DNA from: Draconibacterium sp. | GTDB taxonomy: Bacteria > Bacteroidota > Bacteroidia > Bacteroidales > Prolixibacteraceae | Reading direction: 5' to 3' | Assembly (NCBI GenBank): GCA_011620585.1 | Contig: WOYV01000040.1 | Span: forward strand, 51,581-115,580 | Length of the DNA: 64,000 nucleotides | Part shown: positions 29,591 through 39,384 of the stretch, in pieces | Layout of the letters: the number at the start of each line of letters is the position of its first letter | How positions within the stretch are numbered: position 1 is the stretch's first letter | Program-made: the position numbers and the translations under genes | Notes under the pieces: model-generated | Told to the model about the DNA's origin: nothing | The model's database searches: none | Seen by the model: the letters and a program-made list of their open reading frames with translations, nothing else

Positions 29591-31615
29591 TTACTCCATT
29601 TCAGAATTAACCGATGAAAGTCTTTTCATCATCGAAATGATTTCGTTGCCCAAAGCTTCTTTCTTTTTCATATGCCGGTGGATAACCTGAACGGTGTCGT
29701 TGCTTTCGAACTCACCACGCACCTCGGCAAAATCCAACTCACGTGCACCGTTCTGTCCGTCAATTCCAAATCCCGTCATTTTTGCCATCGAAAATTCCTT
29801 TTTCGCATCGTCGTGCAAATACTGATCGATGCCCAGCACACTCTTTTTCCATTTCTCCACTATCGAAATAATGTCTTCCGGTTCAAGCTGTTCGATTGCT
29901 TTTCCGTAAAATTCCTGAAGTGTATCCACGGCCCAGGTCCACTCGAAGTTGTAATAGTTTTTGTGGAGCATGGCCAGGCCTGCGTTTACTTCCTCGAGCG
30001 ATTGAATACTGCCATTCTCAATCGATTTCAACAAGAAATCGAGCGCTTCATAAGGACAGAGCATTCCCGAGAGATCGACCCAGTAGCCTTTTCCAAACGG
30101 AGTATCGGGTTGAAGTGCATTTTTTATTTCTTCGCTATTTTGGATTTCACGCCCCTGCAACCGCGTGATTACCGAATTACCCAGAAATTTCCAGATGGCC
30201 ATTTCATACAATTCGATGCCGCGATCGAGTGCCCGCTTTTCAATTTTCATTTTATTAAAACTATATGCCTCGGCACTTTCTCCCGACGATTTCCGCAGAG
30301 CGTACAGTTTCCCGAGACCCGTAATCATTTTATGAACGGTGTACGGGCTAAGCAGGTTGAAATTAATAAAATCGAGCAGGTTTGAATCCGTGCGTTTATC
30401 GCGGCGGGGCCATTTTTGTGTATCGCGAATGGTACCTATACTTTTTAGGTTGATGCCCGGCACCAGGATACTTTCGTCCTTGCTTTCAATCAGGTACGAA
30501 AACGGGAAATCGGTGGTATCACAGTGTTTGTAGTGCCGCCCCATTACCAGCGAAAAAGCGCCGATGTGCGATGGCCAAAGCAGGTACGAATCGCTCGTGG
30601 TTTTTGCTCCACGCTCCAAAATCCCTTGATGGATCGGGCCCAGCTTATACATGTGGTTACTTTGGTTCGAACCACTGCCGGCATTTAAAAATGAGAACAT
30701 TCCGGCAATCAGCAAAGTACTTTTATGATGTGTAACGGTGTAAGGCCCCGCAAAAATCGAGCAGGCTTCACCATGAAATCCCTGGCAATTGGCAAAAAAC
30801 AGCGAATTCTCGGCCGAGTAATGTTTATCGAGCACACAACCCTGGCCCACAAAACATTTCGAAACCAGTGTGGCATCTGCAATCCTCGACCCTGAACTCA
30901 CTATAAAATCGTCCATGATTACCCCTTCGCCAATATGAACAGGCGCTTCAAAATTACTGTTGATGCTGCCGTTCTTTAATTTCTTGGCGCCATCAATAGT
31001 GGTGGCCGGGCCGGTTTTTACATTCAGTATAGTAGTGGTATTTAATATCCTGGAGTTTGCGCCGATCACGCCCTGTTCGCTGCTTACAAAATCAGTATAA
31101 TCCTGTACCATTCTTTTTAACGAGCTCACTAACTGCGGGCGGTGGCGATACAGCGCCATCATATAAGCCACGTGCGCCGACAAATAATCGTAGATCGGAA
31201 TATCGCGGCCGCCACCTTCATTAATCGCTTCAACGTGTGTACCATTACCAAACGAACTCTTTCCATCAACGGCAAGGGTGGTAATATTATGGATCACTAC
31301 ATTTTCTTCGACACGGTAATTGGCGATGTAACTTCGAACATTATAAATAAGCGCATTTTTCCCTACTTCGCAATTGTGCAGCCAGGCATTGTAAATACCA
31401 GTTTTAAAGGTGATCCCGCCTACAAGGTTCACTGTTCCGCTAAAACCGTTCAGTCGGATAAATCCGGTAAATTTGGTGTTTTCAATACTATCGGGAATAA
31501 AATCGTGCGATACTTTTACAAGATTCCAATCGGTGGAAGTACATCCCTGGTGGACCAGTTGGCCAATTTCAACATCGAGTAAATCGCGGTACTGAGAGTT
31601 GGTATTCTGAGACAT
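29591..31615 (-). CDS. DUF4954-type protein with left-handed beta-helix-like repeats
   Basis: 674 aa; LVHQGCTSTDWNLVKV, hexapeptide-like VRSYIANYRVEENVVIHNI and GEGVIMDDFIVSSGSRIADATLVSKC. Confidence 0.75.
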   Translation of the reverse strand: MSQNTNSQYRDLLDVEIGQLVHQGCTSTDWNLVKVSHDFIPDSIENTKFTGFIRLNGFSGTVNLVGGITFKTGIYNAWLHNCEVGKNALIYNVRSYIANYRVEENVVIHNITTLAVDGKSSFGNGTHVEAINEGGGRDIPIYDYLSAHVAYMMALYRHRPQLVSSLKRMVQDYTDFVSSEQGVIGANSRILNTTTILNVKTGPATTIDGAKKLKNGSINSNFEAPVHIGEGVIMDDFIVSSGSRIADATLVSKCFVGQGCVLDKHYSAENSLFFANCQGFHGEACSIFAGPYTVTHHKSTLLIAGMFSFLNAGSGSNQSNHMYKLGPIHQGILERGAKTTSDSYLLWPSHIGAFSLVMGRHYKHCDTTDFPFSYLIESKDESILVPGINLKSIGTIRDTQKWPRRDKRTDSNLLDFINFNLLSPYTVHKMITGLGKLYALRKSSGESAEAYSFNKMKIEKRALDRGIELYEMAIWKFLGNSVITRLQGREIQNSEEIKNALQPDTPFGKGYWVDLSGMLCPYEALDFLLKSIENGSIQSLEEVNAGLAMLHKNYYNFEWTWAVDTLQEFYGKAIEQLEPEDIISIVEKWKKSVLGIDQYLHDDAKKEFSMAKMTGFGIDGQNGARELDFAEVRGEFESNDTVQVIHRHMKKKEALGNEIISMMKRLSSVNSEME

Positions 31616-31798
31616 TCTCTTGTTCTAATTTCGAACAAAGATACATCTTAAATTCACAAGGCTTGTCCAAATACCTAACAACAGCCAAACCAACCAAACT
31701 ACAAACCAAACATATAAACATTTATTTTACTGTATATATGCCATTTAACACGTTACTAAAACCTAACATTATTTTTGAAAAACAAAGAGCACACCTAA

Positions 31799-32791
31799 TC
31801 AAACCTGGGCCAAATAAGCCGACAATCGTGAATTCCCCGTGATTTTAAGTTTTTTTCGAAGCCGAACTCTCGCAATCTCCACGCTTTTAGGGGTGTTATT
31901 GATCAGGCCCGCAATTTCCTTGCTCGACAGCCCCAGCCGAATGTAAGTACACAGCCTGACATCTTTGGATGAAATAGCCGGATGTCGTTTTTGCAAACGA
32001 TCAAGAAACCCGGGGTGAATTTTTTCCAATTGATTCCCGATCATGCCCCATTCGATAACGGGTTCGTGCTGATCAAACAAAGCAGAAAGTTGTTCGAGTA
32101 ATTTTTTTTGCTGAACAGCGGAGGTAAAACCACCTTGTTTAAGCATATTTTCAGCCTTTGTTAACAGCTCATTTTTCTGCGATAACTGCAAGAGAAACGA
32201 CACCAGTTCACGGTCTTTCAATTCGAGCTGGTTTTGAAGGCGTTGCTTGTTTCGTTGTTCAAATTCTTTTCCTTTCTCCAGTTCGGAGATGTGCCCCATG
32301 GCCCGTTTTAATCGACTGATGTCGTGCACCGAGGCCCGCACGCCAAGGTATTTTCCGTGCTGATCGTAAACTCCTCGAACGTTTAATACACACCAGCGAA
32401 GCTGTTTTGTTCGGGTTAATATCCGAAATTCGAGCGATTGGTTAACGAGCGACTGTTTTAGGGAGCCTTGCAAAAAATCGTTGAATTTTGTTTTATCAAC
32501 TTCGTAAACCAGCAGGGGTTCGATGCCGGGCGCCAAAATAATTTCGTTCGACGTAAAACCTGTAAGATCATAACACGAGGGCGAACAATATTTAATGTTT
32601 CCACCCGGGTCAAACCAAAGTTCCCAGGCAAAAGCAAATTCGGCAATCAACTGGTAAAAGCGACGCTGCTGCTGCTGCTCCTCCAAAATCGACCTTGTTT
32701 CGTCCAACTCGAATTTGAGTTCCGAAATCCGGCTTTCCAGACTTCTGATTTTTTCGATGAGTTCCCTGTTATCGCCCGAATTGGACATCAA
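31799..32791 (-). CDS. PAS domain protein with C-terminal LuxR-type HTH
   Basis: PAS/PAC (YCSPSCYDLTGFTSNEI, VRASVHDISRL); SSKDVRLCTYIRLGLSSKEIAGLINNTPKSVEIARVRLRKKL. Confidence 0.85.
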   Translation of the reverse strand: MMSNSGDNRELIEKIRSLESRISELKFELDETRSILEEQQQQRRFYQLIAEFAFAWELWFDPGGNIKYCSPSCYDLTGFTSNEIILAPGIEPLLVYEVDKTKFNDFLQGSLKQSLVNQSLEFRILTRTKQLRWCVLNVRGVYDQHGKYLGVRASVHDISRLKRAMGHISELEKGKEFEQRNKQRLQNQLELKDRELVSFLLQLSQKNELLTKAENMLKQGGFTSAVQQKKLLEQLSALFDQHEPVIEWGMIGNQLEKIHPGFLDRLQKRHPAISSKDVRLCTYIRLGLSSKEIAGLINNTPKSVEIARVRLRKKLKITGNSRLSAYLAQV

Positions 32792-32799
32792 TTTTTACT

Positions 32800-33276
32800 T
32801 CAATATTCTGTTTTATCCATTTTAGCTTTCCACTTCTCAAAAAGCGGTAGTCCTTCGTCGCGGATCAGGTTGACGAATTCTATCTTACGATCTTCGATTT
32901 TCAGGTCAAGTTCATCGTAAATAAACTGGTCGTCGAAACTTGCGGCGGCGGCATCTTCCCGGTGGCAGGCATAATATACTTTTTTAGGGCGAGCCCAGTA
33001 AATGGCCCCCAAACACATCGGGCAGGGTTCGCAGGAAGTATAAATCTCGCAATCGTCAAGCTGAAAAGTGCCAAGTTTTTTGCAGGCTTCACGAATGGCA
33101 ATTATCTCGGCGTGAGCAGTAGGATCGTTATCCGAAGTAACCCGGTTAAAACCTTCTGCTATGATTTCGCCATTTTTTACCACCACTGCTCCGAAAGGCC
33201 CACCAGAATTGGTTTCCATTCCTTTTTCTGCCAACCGAATGGCAGCGCGCATATGTCTTTTATTTGATTCGGTCAT
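32800..33276 (-). CDS. Nucleoside/guanine deaminase (CMP/dCMP deaminase fold)
   Basis: PTAHAEIIAIREACKKLGTF and YTSCEPCPMCLGAIYWA; start at internal ATG 33276. Confidence 0.9.
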   Translation of the reverse strand: MTESNKRHMRAAIRLAEKGMETNSGGPFGAVVVKNGEIIAEGFNRVTSDNDPTAHAEIIAIREACKKLGTFQLDDCEIYTSCEPCPMCLGAIYWARPKKVYYACHREDAAAASFDDQFIYDELDLKIEDRKIEFVNLIRDEGLPLFEKWKAKMDKTEY

Positions 33277-33363
33277 AAATATTGCTCCACATAAACAAAA
33301 ACCTTCAAAAGTAACATTCGGACAATGAAATAACAAATACAACGAAATCCTTCTGTATAAAAC

Positions 33364-34656
33364 TTATTTTTCGGAATGGCCCTTTTTAACTGCCGGGCGA
33401 AGAATCAGCCTCAGCGACTGGTCGTAAGTCATATAATTCCATAACCAGTTGATAAAAATTACCAGCCTGTTTTTCACGCCAACTATCGACATGAGGTGAA
33501 CAAACATCCAAACCAGCCAAGCCGGAAAGCCTGCAAATTTTAAGTATGGCAGATCGACCACCGCTCGGTTTCTACCTACGGTTGCCATCGAACCTTTGTC
33601 GGAATAAACAAAAGGGTTCAGTTCTTGCTTCTGCTCAATTCTGAAAAGATTCAGGGCCAGGTTATCGGCCATTTGCAAGGCCACCTGAGCCACCTGTGGG
33701 TGACCGTGCGGATATTTTTCGGTTTCCATATAAGCAATGTCGCCAATAGCATAAATATTGGTAAAGCCATCAATACGATTAAAACGGTTCACCCGAAGCC
33801 GATTGCCACGAACCACACAACCCGGATTCAATCCCCCGGGCATTTGACCTTTTACACCGGCAGCCCAAATCAAGGTACTGGTTTCAAAATTCCCTCGGTC
33901 TTCGAGCCCCACTTCGCGGCCATCGTAATGCGTTACTTTGTGTTCGAGTTTTACATCAACTCCCAGCTTACTCAGGTATCGAAAAGCCTTTTCCCCGGCC
34001 TCGCGGCTCATCCCGTGCAATAGCTGTTGATTGGCTTCCACCAGCGTAATACTCATATGATTAAAATCAAGCTCGGGATAATCTTTCGGCAGCACAAATT
34101 TGCGCATTTCAGCCAGAGCGCCGCACACTTCTACACCGGTTGGTCCGCCACCCACTACCACGATATTCAGCAATCGTCGCTTTTCCTGTTCATCCCGCAG
34201 CGTTACCGCTTTTTCAAAATTTTCGAGCAAAGTATTTCGTAGATACAAGGCTTCAGGAACCGACTTCATTGGAATACTATTTTTCTCAAAACTATCCATT
34301 CCAAAAAAATTGGTAGTCGCACCCGTGGCAATCACCAGGTAGTTGTAGCGTACGGTTCCCAACGAAGTTTCGATGTGCTTTTTATCAACGTCTATTTTTT
34401 CAACCTCTGCAATACGGATAAATACATTTTTTACTTTCTGAAAGACCTTACGCAATGGAAATGAAATGGAACTTGGTTCGAGACCGGCGGTGGCCACCTG
34501 GTAAAAAAGAGGTTGAAACTGGTGATAGTTATTACGGTCGATCAGAACAATCTGAAAATCTTGTTTGTAAAGTTTTCGGGCCAGTTTTAATCCGGCAAAA
34601 CCTGCCCCGATAATCACTACTCTGGGTTGCTTTGTTTCAGGTATATTTACGGGCAT
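33364..34656 (-). CDS. Type II NADH dehydrogenase-like NAD(P)/FAD oxidoreductase
   Basis: VVIIGAGFAGLKLARKL, NIVVVGGGPTGVEVCGALAEM, IYAIGDIAYM. Confidence 0.92.
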   Translation of the reverse strand: MPVNIPETKQPRVVIIGAGFAGLKLARKLYKQDFQIVLIDRNNYHQFQPLFYQVATAGLEPSSISFPLRKVFQKVKNVFIRIAEVEKIDVDKKHIETSLGTVRYNYLVIATGATTNFFGMDSFEKNSIPMKSVPEALYLRNTLLENFEKAVTLRDEQEKRRLLNIVVVGGGPTGVEVCGALAEMRKFVLPKDYPELDFNHMSITLVEANQQLLHGMSREAGEKAFRYLSKLGVDVKLEHKVTHYDGREVGLEDRGNFETSTLIWAAGVKGQMPGGLNPGCVVRGNRLRVNRFNRIDGFTNIYAIGDIAYMETEKYPHGHPQVAQVALQMADNLALNLFRIEQKQELNPFVYSDKGSMATVGRNRAVVDLPYLKFAGFPAWLVWMFVHLMSIVGVKNRLVIFINWLWNYMTYDQSLRLILRPAVKKGHSEK

Positions 34657-34738
34657 TATTCATTATTTTATCTCACGAACAACGCAGGTGCCCGAAAGTT
34701 TGAGAAACAACTACGGTTTAACAATCATTTAAGAAAGA

Positions 34739-35225
34739 TTAATTTTCCGAGGTGCTGAGAAGCCAATTTAGTGCATTGACTACCAGATGATTTTGCATTT
34801 CGTTTTTAAAGGTGAACGAAAGTTCACGGTTCGTTCCGCTGTCGTAATCAATATCGTTATGTCCCATGTTTATGTAGATCATCCTGTAATTGAGATTGGC
34901 CCACACAACAGGATAATAACCTTCGTACCAGGTTTCGTGCGGTTTGGGTCCGGTTCCCAAAGGAAAGCTTGAGGAATCGATCGAAACCAGGATTTTAATA
35001 TCCTGATTTTGACGAAGATCATGCTCCCAGCGATACCATTCGTTTGGCGAAGAATTAAAAGTTTCGGGTAAGTTTTTCGCCACCGGATGCTCTCTGTCTT
35101 CCACTTTCAGAACAGCAGAAGTTGGGTTCCAGGTGTTGCTTACATACTGTCCCGAGCCGAGAAAAGTATCGTGGTACCAATTCCAGTCTTGTGGAAAAGT
35201 GGACGGTGATAGTGCAAAGGCACAA
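34739..35225 (-). pseudogene. N-terminally truncated ThuA-like domain remnant
   Basis: Frame extends upstream of the listed GTG and reads HFCAFALSPSTFPQDWNWYHDTFLGSGQYVSNTWNPTSAVLKVEDREHPVAKNLPETFNSSPNEWYRWE...; the N-terminal part is absent and the frame runs into the permease 3' end. Confidence 0.55.
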
Positions 35226-35232
35226 AAATGAA

Positions 35233-38200
35233 TTATTCGTCGCGAAGTTCAGCAACCAGTGTTTTCTTTTGAAGCGAAAACCAACTCAGCGCCGTAATCC
35301 AGATAATCCCGTTCAGTACAATTAAGGCAACCGACCAAAGAACCGTTGAAATTGAAACATCGGTATTTGTCGACAAAAACGATGGCAAAGTTGCCAAAAC
35401 AGCGGTTACAAAACCGATCAAAACGCCACTCAACAAAAGAATGATGTATTCGCCCGCCAATGTTTTAAAAAGAGTATTTATCCTAAATCCAACAGCCTGC
35501 ATCAATGCGACCTCACGTTTTCGTTCAAGCAAGGTACGCGCTAAAATTACAGCCAGCCCTATGGTCCCGAGGATTAAACCAAGAGTTCCCAAAGCCAAAA
35601 AAATCGAAAGATAGGTGTTGGTTACCGAATAGAATTCCACCAGTCGTTTGGCTGCCAGTTCCATTTCCCAGCCGTAATCGCGGAAAGCAGACTGCAATTC
35701 ATCTCCAATCGCCTGTTCATTTTCCGATGCCCCTTCCACAAGAAAAAGGTTGGAACCACTGCTGCCCGGGTAATTTTTCAGAAAGTTTTTATTCGATATA
35801 ATTACGTATCCCTGGAAAATCGACGGTGCCGTACCAGCCATTAGTTTTAGTTTCAAGGTGTCGCCCTGTTCATTTTGGTATAACAGCACATCGCCTATTT
35901 TTTTCTCAAGTCCCCACTGGATCACGGTTTGATCGGCAATTGCGGGTATAGTTCCGTCGGCTGGCTCCTGTTCCAACAAAGTCCATGGATCACCTTCAAA
36001 GCCCTTTGTTTTTGCTGCAAACGAAAACCGTCCTTTCAAAGCTTCAGGGTCGACCCCCAAAATAGCAGGTTGCGCAATCCGGTTCAGGTTGAGGCAACTG
36101 GCATTGTCGCCATCGAGTTTTCGGAACTGGACCACTTCGAAATTTTCGGTCAACCCTTCCTCAGCCCTTTTTACCGGATCGTTGATATCGAATAAAACCG
36201 GCATCGTAGTTTCGGCAAAATATAAAAACCCGCCGGTACCACTGTTTTTATTTTGTGCGTTGGCAAACAGGTCGAGTTTATTCGAGCCCGTAGAAACCGT
36301 GATAAAAGTTCCCAAAGCAAACAATATAACGATCGTAAGCGAACGCCTGATATTCCGTGTAAGATTTAGCCGGGCAAGTTTTGCAGTGTTAAACTGCGCG
36401 CGCTTTCCATTTTCCTGGTGTAACAAGAGTTTGCGGGTGAGCAATAAAAATCCAATCAGCAACAAGCCTCCTGAAGTAAAAAACATCGACTGATCTTGTT
36501 TCGGGCCTGTAAACTGCCAGCCCAAAATGCCTAAAGCGGCCACCATCGAAATCCAGAGTATTGCGTTATACAGGATTTCGATTTTTTTGTTTCTGTTTGT
36601 TTCCAGCGACTTTTGCAATTCAGAAATTTGCTTTTTCTGAAACCTGCGAACCGCTAAATAAATTGCCACCAGCGAAACCAACACGCTGATTGCAAAACCT
36701 AACGCAACGGTTGCGGGCAGAATACTGATTCCGAGCACATTGGTGCGCACGATATCGTACCAAAGTGTGTTTAGCACCCGAAACACGAGTTGTGTGTAAA
36801 ATACCGAAATCACGGTACCAAGAACTGCTCCGAGAAGAGCCGTTGCAAGTCCTTCAGACAGATAAAAACGGCGAATTTGTTTTTGCTGAAAACCAAGAGC
36901 AGCCAGCAAACCAATTTGAGATGAACGGGTTTCCAGGTTAAGCCGGAACAGTAGCGCTGTAAGAACAATTGCTGCTATCAGTATAAAGAAACTCAGCCCA
37001 ATAAATAAGCCGCTAAAATCGGTTCCGTTTTGAGCAGATTCAACACCTTGCTCCCGTATGGGTTCCACCAGCATTCCCAAATCCGCAGCACGAATATTTT
37101 CGGCAAAAACGGCTTTGTATTGCTCCTTATCGAAAGATGCTGCCGGATAACGAACGGCAGTGTAATTCCCAAATCGGTTCGACCACAATTTTAAAGCAGT
37201 ATTTACTGAAACAAAAGCTTTTGGAGTTCCTTTGTAATCGTCCCAGTACTTTTCATCTTTATCACGGATGGCGTCCAAATCGATTGGGACACCAGCTTCC
37301 CACTCGCGGCAATGCCCGGCGTCTGAAAGCCCGGGTAGGTTTGGCACGCGCCCGGGGTCGCACAGTGGCGACGACATCGGAATTATTTCCTTTAAAACAA
37401 AACCAGCTTCCTTTACACGCAATTGTCTAAGTGGGCCAATTTCAAAATATTTCATTTGGATCGAATCGCCAACCGAAGCCTTCAGATCACTGGCTGCCCA
37501 ACGATTCAGTACAATTTCATTTCCAGACAAGCCTGAATCAATTGTTGAGACGAATGAATAAGGAATTGATCGTGATTGATGGAGATTGATGGAGAATGAC
37601 CGAGATTGATTGTCTGTTACGCCCGAGGCTTGTAGCTCATGGCTTGTGGTTTCTTCGGAAATCTCGTTTACGAAGTAGGTCAACACCGGTTCTGCCCCGG
37701 GCAATTTCTGCAAGGTCACGGCCACTTTATCTTCCATAAAAACACGTTCGGTTGAAACCTCCACTTCGCCGGTCCGTTCAATATTTTTTAGCTGAAGCCC
37801 GGCATCTTCCGGAGTCAGACAAGAATTTACGGTTTGAAGAATATCGTTGTTTTGAAGTTGGCCCACCACCAGAATCTGGTTGGCTTTTCTTTCAAATCCC
37901 ATCAAACGGTTTAGCCGGTCGATGGAAATAAAAATATTGTATGGAGCAGTTTGTGAGTTCTTTAGATTGAACCGGCCAAGTTCGTCTTTTGTTGCAATCT
38001 TTTTGATAGTGGCACGCACGGTTACGCTTGTTTCTTCAGCCGAAACAAACGGTGCGTTCATCGGAATCAGGCTGGCTTTTTTTATCCTCACCAGGAGGTT
38101 ATCGTTTTCTGTCACCTGAAGTTTTTCAGCAAGGTTCTCACTAATTGCGATTTCGTTTTGCTGCAAATTGGCAAACCAGGCTGCATCCGAAACTTTTTCA

Positions 38201-38547
38201 AAATCTTTGTCTACCCCAATTACCTGCACTTTGTTCACACGTTGCTGTCCTCCGTCGGCTACCGCCATTCCTTCGAGTAACAAAACCGAAGTAGCTTTAA
38301 TTTCCGGATTTTTAGCTTCCATTTCGGCAGCCATTTCCTGTCTGAAATAACGTTCCTTCACCGTAACCAGATGAGTGGTTTCGCCCAATCGATAAAAGGT
38401 AGCTTGCGTGAGGCTGTGCCGCACCGAGTCGCCGATAATCAGCGATCCGGTGAGAACCATTGTACTTACAGCCACTCCAAGTGCCACCAGCAGGTTGGCT
38501 TTAAAATAGTGTAAAAAAGATTTAAGTATAAATTGTAGTCGTGTCAT
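35233..38547 (-). CDS. ABC transporter permease, FtsX-like family (about 1100 aa)
   Basis: Two FtsX-like TM regions (FFILIAAIVLTALLFRLNLETRSSQIGLLAALGF; LAVILARTLLERKREVALMQAVGF); start MTRLQFILKSF, since upstream MSEGQRG comes from a repeat. Confidence 0.88.
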   Translation of the reverse strand: MTRLQFILKSFLHYFKANLLVALGVAVSTMVLTGSLIIGDSVRHSLTQATFYRLGETTHLVTVKERYFRQEMAAEMEAKNPEIKATSVLLLEGMAVADGGQQRVNKVQVIGVDKDFEKVSDAAWFANLQQNEIAISENLAEKLQVTENDNLLVRIKKASLIPMNAPFVSAEETSVTVRATIKKIATKDELGRFNLKNSQTAPYNIFISIDRLNRLMGFERKANQILVVGQLQNNDILQTVNSCLTPEDAGLQLKNIERTGEVEVSTERVFMEDKVAVTLQKLPGAEPVLTYFVNEISEETTSHELQASGVTDNQSRSFSINLHQSRSIPYSFVSTIDSGLSGNEIVLNRWAASDLKASVGDSIQMKYFEIGPLRQLRVKEAGFVLKEIIPMSSPLCDPGRVPNLPGLSDAGHCREWEAGVPIDLDAIRDKDEKYWDDYKGTPKAFVSVNTALKLWSNRFGNYTAVRYPAASFDKEQYKAVFAENIRAADLGMLVEPIREQGVESAQNGTDFSGLFIGLSFFILIAAIVLTALLFRLNLETRSSQIGLLAALGFQQKQIRRFYLSEGLATALLGAVLGTVISVFYTQLVFRVLNTLWYDIVRTNVLGISILPATVALGFAISVLVSLVAIYLAVRRFQKKQISELQKSLETNRNKKIEILYNAILWISMVAALGILGWQFTGPKQDQSMFFTSGGLLLIGFLLLTRKLLLHQENGKRAQFNTAKLARLNLTRNIRRSLTIVILFALGTFITVSTGSNKLDLFANAQNKNSGTGGFLYFAETTMPVLFDINDPVKRAEEGLTENFEVVQFRKLDGDNASCLNLNRIAQPAILGVDPEALKGRFSFAAKTKGFEGDPWTLLEQEPADGTIPAIADQTVIQWGLEKKIGDVLLYQNEQGDTLKLKLMAGTAPSIFQGYVIISNKNFLKNYPGSSGSNLFLVEGASENEQAIGDELQSAFRDYGWEMELAAKRLVEFYSVTNTYLSIFLALGTLGLILGTIGLAVILARTLLERKREVALMQAVGFRINTLFKTLAGEYIILLLSGVLIGFVTAVLATLPSFLSTNTDVSISTVLWSVALIVLNGIIWITALSWFSLQKKTLVAELRDE
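37563..37612. repeat. Five tandem 10-nt units inside the permease CDS
   Basis: AATTGATCGT GATTGATGGA GATTGATGGA GAATGACCGA GATTGATTGT. Confidence 0.85.
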
Positions 38548-38555
38548 ACCCCTTT

Positions 38556-38584
38556 GTCCTTCGGACATCTCCCCCGTGGGGAGA
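38556..38584. repeat. Short palindromic (REP-like) element at the 5' end of the permease gene
   Basis: GTCC-TTC-GGAC and TCTCCCC-CGT-GGGGAGA. Confidence 0.65.
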
Positions 38585-38622
38585 GTTTTCTTATTTTAAT
38601 TCTTTTCTGTTATTCCCGCCTC

Positions 38623-39297
38623 TTATCTAACCAGTTGCCCGTTCTTTAAAATTAGCTTATAATCCATTTTATCAGCCATTTCAGCCGAGTGAGTCACAGT
38701 TACCAAGGTTACATTTTCCTCTTCACCCAGTTTGATCAGTAATTCGGTTAATGACGTGGCGTTGGCTTCGTCAAGCGCACCAGTAGGCTCGTCTGCCAAA
38801 ATCAGTTCAGGTTTGTTAATCAGAGCACGAACAACGGCTGTGCGCTGGCATTCTCCCCCCGACAGTTCCGCAGGTTTTTGGTTGCGTTGATCCCAAATAC
38901 CAACCTTTCGAATCAGGTATTGGGCCCACTCGCTGGTTTCCTTGTTTATTTTTCCTTGTGGTAAAACCGGCAAAAGCACATTCTCCCAGAGTGTGAGTTG
39001 TGGCATCAAATGGTGCATTTGAAACACAAAACCAAGATGACGGTTTCTGAAATCAGCCAGTTGTGTTTTCGAATAGCTGGTGATATTCTTTCCATCAAAA
39101 ATAACATCGCCGGAATCGGGCAGATCAAGAGCGCCAATAAGGTTGAGTAAGGTAGTTTTTCCTGAACCGCTCGGTCCAATAATAGCCAATTTGCTTCCCC
39201 GTTCTATTTTCAGATTTAGCTTTTCGAGCACGGGCCGGTAACTGTGTGTTCCGGGCTCGCCGTATCCTTTTGTTATGTTTTTTAGTTGTAATAACAT
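38623..39297 (-). CDS. ABC transporter ATP-binding protein (LolD/MacB-like)
   Basis: LAIIGPSGSGKTTLLNLIGALD, ELSGGECQRTAVVRALINKPELILADEPTGALD. Confidence 0.95.
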   Translation of the reverse strand: MLLQLKNITKGYGEPGTHSYRPVLEKLNLKIERGSKLAIIGPSGSGKTTLLNLIGALDLPDSGDVIFDGKNITSYSKTQLADFRNRHLGFVFQMHHLMPQLTLWENVLLPVLPQGKINKETSEWAQYLIRKVGIWDQRNQKPAELSGGECQRTAVVRALINKPELILADEPTGALDEANATSLTELLIKLGEEENVTLVTVTHSAEMADKMDYKLILKNGQLVR

Positions 39298-39318
39298 TTT
39301 TTCTTTTGTTCCTCTGCA

Positions 39319-39378
39319 TCTCCTCGGTGTGCTTTGTGGTTAAAAAAGTCTTAAACCACAGAGAACACGGAGATTTCT
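39319..39378. repeat. Dispersed inverted repeat of the AACCACAGAGAACACGGAG type
   Basis: TCTCCTCGGTGTGCTTTGTGGTTAA...TTAAACCACAGAGAACACGGAGA. Confidence 0.65.
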
Positions 39379-39384
39379 CAGAGA

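Noticed and set aside
35055-35255. 66-aa ORF MLNFATNNSFLCLC...
   Set aside because: Out-of-frame reading of the permease end and the ThuA remnant; the ThuA frame shows the domain similarity.
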